A stretch of 21,591 nt of DNA from an uncultured Christensenella sp. Its GTDB lineage: Bacteria > Bacillota > Clostridia > Christensenellales > UBA1242. The notes under the pieces are model-generated. The model searched no databases, was not told the origin of the DNA, and saw only the letters and a program-made list of their open reading frames with translations. Positions 4,995 through 11,991 of this stretch are shown here, in pieces. The position numbers and the translations under genes were made by a program. Every line of letters starts with the position of its first letter. Position 1 is the stretch's first letter. The stretch spans positions 1 to 21,591 of the forward strand of contig CAJKWP010000018.1 of NCBI GenBank assembly GCA_905203645.1, given 5' to 3'.

Positions 4995-7112
4995 CTAATC
5001 TTGTTTCACATTTGCCAATGTATATGGGGCTTCTACACCATCAACATAAACAATGATATCATCAAGATTCAAATATGGTAGCATGCCACTTAGTAAGTTA
5101 AATCTTATTTTAGCATCATTCTTGTCAATTATAAACATTGTAGAAAAACCAGGCATTAGACGATTTGTATCTTCTGACGAAGTAAACTTTGAAAAGTCAA
5201 TAGGATTCCATTCTTCTCCGATATAGTCAAAAAGAAAGAAACCTGCTTGAATAATATTAAATTTTTCATTGACATATTCAAATCTTTCCGCCTGCTTAAA
5301 TTCGCAGTATGCAAAGAGTGGATCTCCGTTACTGTCTTTTGGTATATTAACTATTACACCATCAGTTGACTCAGCACTCATTATATCCGAAATGATACTT
5401 CCATCTTTTGCTTTGAAAATTCTTTTCCCATGCAACCAAAGTTCAATATTTTTTGCACCAGCATCAATTTCGTATTCTTTGTTATTGTATCCCCATTTTG
5501 CGTACAAATCTGTATTCTTTGTCAATGTGTATGGCAATGATATAGGTTCACCACTCAATTCAGGATTGTCGTACCATTCTTTCACATATACCTCAGCACT
5601 TGTCACTCCTGAATTATCGGCAATAGATGAATACATTTTTGTACTGTTAAATTCACTGAGCACTGAAATTTGTTTAGTTATTGTTGTTGTAGTAATATAT
5701 TTGAAATCAGAATCAGTGCCAGTAATAAATTTGTAATTTTCATGGTCTGTATGAAAAGTAGCGTTATACTTTGTCAAATTTTCCAAATTGTTAGTTACAT
5801 TAAAGCCAATTTGAGCTTCTACTGCGTTTCCAGAATTATAAACTTGGACATTTGGGGCTTCGACTGCTTGATTTGCAACAAAAGACATTTCAATATAACC
5901 AGCATTTGTGTAATTATCAGAATTTGATACAAGAGCATATCCGCTCTTTCTTATTTGCTTGTATTGTTCAATAGTTGCACTTCCAACCATACGGCTTAAT
6001 GTAGCAAAGTCATAATCTGGAATAATATAGAAAGCATTATCTACTGTATCGTACAAAAAGTTGTTATAAAATTTGATACCAAGTATGTTCTCTGGATAAA
6101 CAAGCAACAAAACACGGTCTTCAATTGAAATAGCATAACTATACTTTTGCAAATCACCAAATACAATTCCTGCGCTCATCATGCTTTGGGTCCTGAATGC
6201 CTTGTAGCCGTCAAACATAACCTGAATGTCTTTGCCATAATCAAAGAAATTGAATATCTTTGTGTTTTGTTCCCAAACTGAATAGAAAGTTTTGTTTGAT
6301 GTCAACACATAAGGAAACTTGATTGGTTCGCCTTGACATTCTTGGTTGTCGTACCACAATGCAACACGTCTGTTTGCACCATTTTCTTCAAAGTATAATT
6401 CTGGTGCTTCTTCCAAAACTGTTGTTTCGGCTACGTCATAACTTGTTGCGTTTGATTGGTTTGAAAATTGCTTTGTTCCACTTGAAAACGTGGCTGTGTA
6501 ATTTTGCAAAACTGTCTTTTCAATTGTAACAACAAGTTTGAAATCGATATTGGCATTTTTTGAATCATCTTCAACTTCAAATACAAAACTCATTTCACAA
6601 TCACTGCCAACACTTCCGATTGTTGTCATTGCCATTTTGCCATCTGTTGGGCTTTGTGTTGTTTTGACGTTTGTTGCAGTTTTGTTTTCAAATACTGCTG
6701 TTGCCGTAACTGGATAATTTGAAAGGTTTGTAAATTTTAAACATACATTTACCTTTCTTATTCCATTTTCGTCTTCATAAAATTTTAATTGGTCACCAAG
6801 GCTCCAAGTTGCCAAAGTTGTTTTGTTTTGGTCTGCACTTGTATAGTCCACGTACTGTGAAACTGAATTTGTGAGTACGTCATCTGTTGTTGGTGACGTT
6901 GGGTCGGTTACTGTTTTGTAATCAACTGATTCATAACCGTCAGCACCATACATTTTGCCTTGAACCAACACACTTGCATCACGTGCTGTGTATGATACTT
7001 GTCCATTGATAGAAACATTTGGATTTGACGCAGCATAAACACCAAACATCATAAGACAGATTGAAAACATACACGTAATTGCAGAAATGATTATGTTCTT
7101 TCTTCTTCTCAT
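4995..7112 (-). CDS. Secreted protein with two InlB-type repeat modules
   Basis: This is a 705-residue exported protein. An N-terminal signal peptide is plain: MRRRKN, a hydrophobic core (about 8-26) and a likely cut at VYA-AS near residue 28. A roughly 200-residue domain rich in beta-type sequence follows (INGQVSYTARDASVLVQGK...). It may be TasA/camelysin-like, but I am not sure. Then come two modules with a Listeria-Bacteroides (InlB B) repeat: WYDN...GEPI..PY.LT....Y..W near residues 254-283 and 512-540. Each is followed by a similar tail of about 100 residues. There is no LPXTG motif or C-terminal membrane anchor, so it may be released or held non-covalently. The start is the ATG at 7112 with AAAGGAGA just upstream; an in-frame codon at 7145 has no such site. 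Expression is probably governed by the G-tract promoter. A function in adhesion is inference. Confidence 0.75.
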   Translation of the reverse strand: MRRRKNIIISAITCMFSICLMMFGVYAASNPNVSINGQVSYTARDASVLVQGKMYGADGYESVDYKTVTDPTSPTTDDVLTNSVSQYVDYTSADQNKTTLATWSLGDQLKFYEDENGIRKVNVCLKFTNLSNYPVTATAVFENKTATNVKTTQSPTDGKMAMTTIGSVGSDCEMSFVFEVEDDSKNANIDFKLVVTIEKTVLQNYTATFSSGTKQFSNQSNATSYDVAETTVLEEAPELYFEENGANRRVALWYDNQECQGEPIKFPYVLTSNKTFYSVWEQNTKIFNFFDYGKDIQVMFDGYKAFRTQSMMSAGIVFGDLQKYSYAISIEDRVLLLVYPENILGIKFYNNFLYDTVDNAFYIIPDYDFATLSRMVGSATIEQYKQIRKSGYALVSNSDNYTNAGYIEMSFVANQAVEAPNVQVYNSGNAVEAQIGFNVTNNLENLTKYNATFHTDHENYKFITGTDSDFKYITTTTITKQISVLSEFNSTKMYSSIADNSGVTSAEVYVKEWYDNPELSGEPISLPYTLTKNTDLYAKWGYNNKEYEIDAGAKNIELWLHGKRIFKAKDGSIISDIMSAESTDGVIVNIPKDSNGDPLFAYCEFKQAERFEYVNEKFNIIQAGFFLFDYIGEEWNPIDFSKFTSSEDTNRLMPGFSTMFIIDKNDAKIRFNLLSGMLPYLNLDDIIVYVDGVEAPYTLANVKQD

Positions 7113-7192
7113 CTTTTCTCCTTTTTGTATTTTTACACTATGCAATATTGTTATTGTCTGTAAAATATTCGCTTTAATACTTGTACATAGTT

Positions 7193-7198
7193 ATTATA
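7193..7198 (-). promoter_or_regulatory. Possible proximal -10 box for the surface protein gene
   Basis: TATAAT on the minus strand about 80 nt before the start codon. No -35 at normal spacing is convincing (TTGTGT is only 14 nt away), so this would be a weak or activator-dependent promoter, or chance in AT-rich DNA. Confidence 0.3.
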
Positions 7199-7251
7199 TA
7201 AAATAACTTGTTACACAAATAACGTTTTGCGTTTTTGAAGTTAATTATTAG

Positions 7252-7294
7252 CAAACTCGATAATTTGCCAAGTATTTATCGACAAACTCGATAT
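7252..7294. repeat. Operator-like TCGATAA half-site repeats
   Basis: CAAACTCGATA occurs twice, at 7252-7262 and 7283-7293, 31 bp apart (about three helical turns). Between them TCGATAA (7257-7263) and TTATCGA form an inverted repeat, and TATCGA/TCGATA form a second around CAAAC. This regular pattern of three half-sites lies in the leader of the surface protein mRNA, downstream of the G-tract promoter. It suggests a binding site for a dimeric regulator or an RNA hairpin. Confidence 0.4.
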
Positions 7295-7344
7295 TTTCAA
7301 AGGTCGTTTTTTTTTACAAACCGCCCCAATTTTGCTACATTTTT

Positions 7345-7375
7345 ATTATATGATACCCCCCCCCCCCATTGTCAA
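7345..7375 (-). promoter_or_regulatory. Putative phase-variable promoter with G12 spacer
   Basis: Read on the minus strand, perfect TTGACA (7370-7375) and perfect TATAAT (7345-7350) are separated by 19 nt: AT, twelve consecutive G (7356-7367), TATCA. A G run in the -35/-10 spacer is the classic layout of phase-variable promoters such as Neisseria porA. There, gain or loss of G by slipped-strand mispairing changes the spacing and hence promoter strength. At 12 G the spacing is 2 nt above the 17-nt optimum, so this copy should be weak; 10 G would be optimal. Transcription would begin near 7338 and run to the InlB-repeat gene through a leader of about 225 nt. Confidence 0.72.
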
Positions 7376-7562
7376 GCGATTTTGCAATTTTTTTTTGGTT
7401 TTCAAAAAAAATTTTACAATTTTTTTTGCTTTTTCCAAAATTTTTTGCAAATAAGCAATCTGAAAGTTCCCTGCCAGATAGACATCTTTTGCAAAAAAAA
7501 TATGCAAAATGCTTGGACGGAAAATGCCATTCATGGCATTTTGGTAAATTTTTTTTGAAAAT
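7376..7562. other. A-tract-rich intergenic stretch with a 10-bp palindrome
   Basis: The stretch between the G-tract promoter and the GNAT promoter holds no convincing gene. On the minus strand, runs of A (AAAAAAAAA, AAAAAAAA, AAAAAA) sit directly upstream of the TTGACA, like an extended UP element or curved DNA. At 7521-7542 there is a perfect palindrome, AAAATGCCAT-TC-ATGGCATTTT, followed by a T run. It could be an operator, or a terminator for a plus-strand transcript that I cannot identify. Confidence 0.5.
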
Positions 7563-7591
7563 TTGACTTGAACGCCAATTTTTGATAATAA
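7563..7591 (+). promoter_or_regulatory. Promoter of the GNAT gene
   Basis: TTGACT (7563-7568), a 17-nt spacer and TAATAA (7586-7591) preceded by TGA (extended -10). The start would be near 7598, 50 nt before the ATG. Confidence 0.55.
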
Positions 7592-7647
7592 TAAATATAT
7601 TGTAAACACTAATTAAGTGATAAATAACAAATATACAGGAGAATAAA

Positions 7648-8178
7648 ATGATATTTCAAAAAGAAGACGGTGCAATATGCCTTACAGATTATGACAACAC
7701 CCTTGTTTTTCCATTGCTTGTTGAAGAAATCGAAATGCTGAGAGATGACAAAAACTATTTTGAAAATTATATCAATCTCAAATACATGGCTGACGAATTT
7801 TTGCCTGGCACACCAATAGAAGAGCAATACAAATTGTACAAAGAAACAGAATGTGACCTGCCATGGCTCGCCGTTTGGGTAATCGTTTCTGCAAAAGATA
7901 AAACCATCGTTGGAACGTTGGATTTCAAAGCCCTTCCCGACGAAAACGGTGAAATTGAAATTGGATATTACGTTTCACCAAGTTTCAGATGTCGTGGTTT
8001 TGCAACAACGGCAGTGAAATTGCTTTGTGATTGGGCATTTGAAAATGGCGCAAAAAAAGTTGTTGCCGAAACGGACAAACAAAACATTGCATCAAAAAAA
8101 GTTTTGACGAACAATGATTTTGATTTGAAAGATTGCAACAACAACTTTTTGATATTTGAAAAATCCGCTCAAGAATAA
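7648..8178 (+). CDS. GNAT-family N-acetyltransferase
   Basis: This 176-residue acetyl-CoA-dependent acetyltransferase has the GNAT core from about residue 75. Strands read WVIVSAKDKTIVGTLDF and GEIEIGYYVSPSF. Motif A, the acetyl-CoA pyrophosphate loop, is RCRGFAT at 114-120 (Q/R-x-x-G-x-G/A form), followed by helix TAVKLLCDWAF. NIASKKVLTNNDF (motif B) resembles the 'N..S..v..k.GF' end of RimJ-type GNATs. The N-terminal 70 residues (many acidic and aromatic) are less typical. The substrate cannot be deduced. AGGAGA (7637-7642) lies 5 nt before the ATG. It is a single-gene unit with its own promoter and the terminator at 8213-8241, divergent from the surface protein gene. Confidence 0.85.
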   Translation: MIFQKEDGAICLTDYDNTLVFPLLVEEIEMLRDDKNYFENYINLKYMADEFLPGTPIEEQYKLYKETECDLPWLAVWVIVSAKDKTIVGTLDFKALPDENGEIEIGYYVSPSFRCRGFATTAVKLLCDWAFENGAKKVVAETDKQNIASKKVLTNNDFDLKDCNNNFLIFEKSAQE

Positions 8179-8212
8179 TTATTGACGTTAATGTTCAATT
8201 TGATTGTAAACA

Positions 8213-8241
8213 AAAAGAAAAGCCGAAAAGGCTTTTCTTTT
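8213..8241. terminator. Bidirectional terminator between GNAT gene and tRNA-Thr
   Basis: A 12-bp stem, AAAAGAAAAGCC (8213-8224) pairing with GGCTTTTCTTTT (8230-8241) around GAAAA, has T-rich flanks on both strands. It ends the GNAT transcript on the plus strand and the tRNA-Thr (or rpoC read-through) transcript on the minus strand. Confidence 0.82.
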
Positions 8242-8248
8242 GTTTTTA

Positions 8249-8323
8249 TGGAGCTACTGGCGGGAATCGGACCCGCGACCCCCACCTTACCAAGGTGATG
8301 CTCTACCCCTGAGCCACAGTAGC
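8249..8323 (-). tRNA. tRNA-Thr (anticodon GGU)
   Basis: The minus strand folds into a full cloverleaf of 72 nt plus an encoded CCA. The acceptor is GCTACTG/CAGTAGC (7 of 7 pairs) with discriminator T; the D stem GCTC/GAGC has loop AGGGGTA. The anticodon stem TCACC/GGTGG (one G-U) has loop TTGGTAA, giving anticodon GGT, which reads ACC/ACU threonine codons. The T stem is GCGGG/CCCGC with loop TCCGATT. The loop has C where U55 (pseudouridine in nearly all elongator tRNAs) is expected; the other T-loop landmarks (T54, C56, G57, A58) are present. It lies downstream of rpoC on the same strand but has its own promoter. Confidence 0.95.
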
Positions 8324-8327
8324 ATGT

Positions 8328-8346
8328 GAGAGCAATGAATGCTCTC
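8328..8346. other. Hairpin in the tRNA-Thr leader
   Basis: GAGAGCA/TGCTCTC, a 7-bp stem with a 5-nt loop, lies just 5' of the mature tRNA on the minus strand. It has no T run on that strand, so it is more likely a processing or leader structure than a terminator. On the plus strand it is followed by TTGGGTTTTT and might catch GNAT read-through. Confidence 0.4.
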
Positions 8347-8373
8347 TTGGGTTTTTGTCATACAGACGTATTT

Positions 8374-8402
8374 ATAATAAATAATTTTAAGCAAAATGTC
8401 AA
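8374..8402 (-). promoter_or_regulatory. Promoter of tRNA-Thr
   Basis: On the minus strand TTGACA (8397-8402), 17 nt, TATTAT (8374-8379). The -35 begins about 10 nt after the rpoC stop codon. The start near 8367 gives a roughly 44-nt 5' leader on the tRNA. This strong promoter shows the tRNA does not depend on rpoBC transcription. Confidence 0.72.
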
Positions 8403-8411
8403 TATCAACGG

Positions 8412-11400
8412 TTAGATTGCTTCATTGTCGTCGACATTTTGAGTTTCAACGTTGGTTTGCACTTCAACTGGGATGCAGTTTCTGTAACGTTTGAGTCCTG
8501 TGCCTGCTGGAATAAGTTTGCCGATGATTACGTTTTCTTTGAGTCCCAACAAATTGTCTGTTTTGCCTTTTATAGCAGCATCAGTAAGAACACGAGATGT
8601 TTCTTGGAAGGATGCGGCAGACAAGAAGGAATCAGTTGTCAAAGACGCTTTTGTAATTCCAAGCAAAATACGCTTTGCAGTTGCAGGAACGCCACCATCT
8701 TGCATAATACGATTATTTTCTTCTTCGTAGTGCATTACATCACAAACTTCGCCTGGAAGAAGTGTTGTATCACCTGAACTTTCGATTTTGACTCTTCTGA
8801 GCATTTGTCTGATGATAACTTCAATGTGTTTATCATTGATTTTAACGTCTTGTGCACGATAAACCGAAATAACTTCGCGAAGCAAGTAATCTTGCAAGCC
8901 TTTCAGACCACGTGTTCTCAAAAGATCAGATGGATTTACTGAGCCTTCGGTAAGTTGAGTACCAGGTTCAACTGTGTCACCATTTTTAACTTTGAGATAA
9001 GCGGGTTTTTTGATTTCATAATCAATACTGTTTTCATTGTTTTGAACAGTAACGATATAGTTTTTGCTTTCTTCTTTGATTTTGACTTTTCCGCCGATTT
9101 CGCAAAGAGGTGCTTCACCTTTTGGACGTCTTGCTTCAAATATTTCTTCGACACGAGGAAGACCTTTTGTGATATCGCTTGCGACAGCAGCACCACCAGT
9201 ATGGAAGGTACGCATTGTAAGCTGTGTACCAGGTTCACCGATACTTTGTGCGGCAATAACACCAACTGCTTCGCCGATGTTTACCACATCTTTACCCGAC
9301 ATATTTCTGCCGTAACATTTTGCACAAACACCATGTTTTGAACGGCAAGTCAAAAGTGAACGGATTTGAACTGATTTTATGCCAAGTGCGGTAATTTGTT
9401 TTGCTTGTTGTGGCAAAATCATTGTGTTTGCTGGAACAATAACTGATTTGTCAAGTGGGTTTATAATATCTTCGACTGCAAATCTGCCTGAAATTCTTTC
9501 TTCCAAACTTTCAATCATAACATCGTCTACGATAAGATCGGTAACTGTTATACCCTTTACCTTTTCGCCACGAGTTTCAAAACAGTCGTCTTCTGTAACA
9601 ACTACTTCGTGGGAGATATCAACCAATCTTCTGGTCAAATAACCAGAGTCAGCTGTTTTCAATGCTGTATCTGCCAAACCTTTACGTCCACCACGAGATG
9701 AAATAAAGTATTCAAGTGGAGTCAAACCTTTTGAGAAGCTTGATTTTACAGGAATATCAACTTTTTGTCCTGATGCGTTTGACATAATACCACGCATACC
9801 AGCAACACCGTTAAGCTGAACGTTGTTACCACGGGCACCACTTGTAACCATCATTTTTACTGGATTATCATCTGAAAGATATTCCAAAACTGCGTTTTGA
9901 ACTTTTTGTGTTGTTTCGTTCCATATGTCAATATTAGCGCTAAGTTTTTCGTCCAAAGTGATAAGCCCTCTTTGGAGCATTTTTTCGTTTTCCAAAACAC
10001 GTTTGTCGGCTTCTGCCAAAAGTTCCTTCTTCTTTGGTGGTTCTTGCATATCAAATGCGTTGATAGTAAGTGAAGCCAAAGTTGAATATTTGTAACCCAA
10101 AGATTTCAAATTGTCAACAACGATAGCACATTGAGTTGTTCCAAGGTTGTCAAATGATTTGCTTGTGATAACTTTCAAGTCTTTTTTGATTACAGGTTTG
10201 TTGATTTCAAGTTCGCAATAATTTTCGGGATTTGTACGATCAACAAGACCCAAGTTTTGTGGAATTGCTGTGTTGAAAATCAATCTTCCAATTGAAGTTT
10301 TGATTTTTTTGCTGTAAGTTTTTCCATCAACAGTTGCAGTGCGACGTACCATGATTTCGGCTTGGATATCAACTGTACCAGTTTGATATGCAATCATTGC
10401 TTCGTCTTCGCTGGCAAAGATTGTTCCCTCACCTTTTGCACCCTTTTTGATTCTTGTCAAATAGTAACATCCGATAACGATATCCTGTGATGCGTTTACG
10501 ATAGGTTCACCATCTGAAAGTTTTAAAATGTTGTTGCTTGCAAGCATCAAAGTTCTTGCTTCGGCACGAGCGTCAATGCTGAGTGGAATATGGATAGGCA
10601 TCTGGTCACCATCGAAGTCGGCGTTGAAGCCCGAACACACCGATGGGTGAAGTTTGATTGCCTTTCCTTCAACAAGTACTGGTTCAAAAGCCTGGATTGA
10701 AAGTCTGTGAAGTGAAGGAGCACGGTTCAAAAGTACAGGATGATCCTTGATTACTTCTGCCAAAACGTCCCAAACAACAGGTTTTTCCCTTTCAATAAGT
10801 CTTTTTGCACTCTTTATGTTGTGAGATTGATTGAGTTCAACCAATCTTTTGATTATAAATGGTTTGAAAAGTTCCAATGCCATTTCTTTTGGAACACCGC
10901 ATTGGTACATTTTGAGTTCTGGCCCAACAACGATAACCGAACGGCCTGAGTAGTCGACACGTTTACCCAAAAGGTTTTGTCTGAAACGACCTTGTTTTCC
11001 GACAAGCATAGCAGTAAGAGATTTCAAATCACGTGCTTTTGCACCTTGAATTGCTTTTCCGCGTTTGCCGTTGTCGATAAGAGCGTCAACTGCTTCTTGA
11101 AGCATACGCTTTTCGTTACGAACGATTACTTCAGGAGCACCAAGTTCGATAAGTTTTTTCAAACGATTGTTACGGTTGATTACCCTTCTGTAAAGATCAT
11201 TAAGGTCACTTGTTGCAAATCTGCCACCATCAAGTTGAACCATAGGACGGAGTTCTGGTGGCAAAACTGGAATAACATCCATAACCATCCATTCTGGTTT
11301 GTTTTTGCTGGTCAAAAAGGCTTCAACAATTTCCAACTTTTTGATCGCTTTGATACGTTTTTGACCTTTTGCAGTCAAAAGCAATTTTTTGAGTTCTTTG

Positions 11401-11966
11401 CTTTCTTTTTCCAAATCTACTTCGGACAAAAGTCTTTTTATTGCTTCCGCACCCATTCCAACTTCAAATGCATTTGGACCATAAGTTTCCAAAGCATCAC
11501 GATATTCTTTGTCTGTTATTATTTGTTTGTAGACAAAATCGGTATTTTTGGGATCAAGAACAATATGGTTTACATAATAAACCACTTGTTCAAGATTTTT
11601 TGGTGTGATATCAAGCAAAGTACCGATACGTGATGGAACACTGCGGAAGAACCAAATATGTGTTACAGGAGCAGCAAGTTCAATGTGTCCCATTCTTTCA
11701 CGACGAACTTTGCTTCGTGTGACTTCAACACCACACTTGTCGCAAACTACGCCCTTATATCTTATTCTTTTGTATTTTCCACAATGACACTCCCAATCTT
11801 TGCGTGGTCCAAAAATACGTTCACAGAACAAACCATCTTTTTCAGGTTTTTGTGTTCTGTAGTTGATTGTTTCTGGTTTTGTTACCTCACCATAAGACCA
11901 TTCTCTTATTTTTTCGGGAGATGCGATTCCAATTTTTATAGAATCAAAATTGCTTAATTCAAACAT
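8412..11966 (-). CDS. rpoC: DNA-directed RNA polymerase subunit beta'
   Basis: This 1184-residue beta' subunit is complete and of normal length for Firmicutes, with no large lineage insertion. The N-terminal zinc site uses C60, C62, C75 and C78 (CHCGKYKRIRYKGVVCDKC). The catalytic Mg-binding loop NADFDGDQM is near residues 448-456. The bridge-helix region (GRKGLADTALKTADSGYLTR) is near 765-785. The second zinc cluster (TCRSKHGVCAKC) is near 875, and QSIGEPGTQLTMRTFHTGG of the trigger-loop region follows. With RpoB it forms the active-site cleft of the polymerase. The ATG at 11966 is preceded by AGGAG (11976-11980). It follows rpoB by 25 nt in one operon. Downstream is tRNA-Thr, not the usual rpsL-rpsG-fusA cluster. 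No terminator stands directly after the gene, so transcripts may run to 8213. Confidence 0.98.
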   Translation of the reverse strand: MFELSNFDSIKIGIASPEKIREWSYGEVTKPETINYRTQKPEKDGLFCERIFGPRKDWECHCGKYKRIRYKGVVCDKCGVEVTRSKVRRERMGHIELAAPVTHIWFFRSVPSRIGTLLDITPKNLEQVVYYVNHIVLDPKNTDFVYKQIITDKEYRDALETYGPNAFEVGMGAEAIKRLLSEVDLEKESKELKKLLLTAKGQKRIKAIKKLEIVEAFLTSKNKPEWMVMDVIPVLPPELRPMVQLDGGRFATSDLNDLYRRVINRNNRLKKLIELGAPEVIVRNEKRMLQEAVDALIDNGKRGKAIQGAKARDLKSLTAMLVGKQGRFRQNLLGKRVDYSGRSVIVVGPELKMYQCGVPKEMALELFKPFIIKRLVELNQSHNIKSAKRLIEREKPVVWDVLAEVIKDHPVLLNRAPSLHRLSIQAFEPVLVEGKAIKLHPSVCSGFNADFDGDQMPIHIPLSIDARAEARTLMLASNNILKLSDGEPIVNASQDIVIGCYYLTRIKKGAKGEGTIFASEDEAMIAYQTGTVDIQAEIMVRRTATVDGKTYSKKIKTSIGRLIFNTAIPQNLGLVDRTNPENYCELEINKPVIKKDLKVITSKSFDNLGTTQCAIVVDNLKSLGYKYSTLASLTINAFDMQEPPKKKELLAEADKRVLENEKMLQRGLITLDEKLSANIDIWNETTQKVQNAVLEYLSDDNPVKMMVTSGARGNNVQLNGVAGMRGIMSNASGQKVDIPVKSSFSKGLTPLEYFISSRGGRKGLADTALKTADSGYLTRRLVDISHEVVVTEDDCFETRGEKVKGITVTDLIVDDVMIESLEERISGRFAVEDIINPLDKSVIVPANTMILPQQAKQITALGIKSVQIRSLLTCRSKHGVCAKCYGRNMSGKDVVNIGEAVGVIAAQSIGEPGTQLTMRTFHTGGAAVASDITKGLPRVEEIFEARRPKGEAPLCEIGGKVKIKEESKNYIVTVQNNENSIDYEIKKPAYLKVKNGDTVEPGTQLTEGSVNPSDLLRTRGLKGLQDYLLREVISVYRAQDVKINDKHIEVIIRQMLRRVKIESSGDTTLLPGEVCDVMHYEEENNRIMQDGGVPATAKRILLGITKASLTTDSFLSAASFQETSRVLTDAAIKGKTDNLLGLKENVIIGKLIPAGTGLKRYRNCIPVEVQTNVETQNVDDNEAI

Positions 11967-11991
11967 AACATTATGCTCCTATTTTTTGTGT

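Noticed and set aside
7252..7293. Two 11-bp repeats as a possible CRISPR
   Set aside because: Only two copies, far too short, no cas genes.
7346..7609. An 87-codon open frame on the minus strand across the G-tract
   Set aside because: Low-complexity Lys/Phe/Ile composition produced by A/T runs, Gly codons only from the G tract, no ribosome binding site, and it covers the promoter.
8328..8346. rpoC terminator
   Set aside because: The stem has no T run on the minus strand and lies downstream of the tRNA promoter; it is more likely in the tRNA leader.
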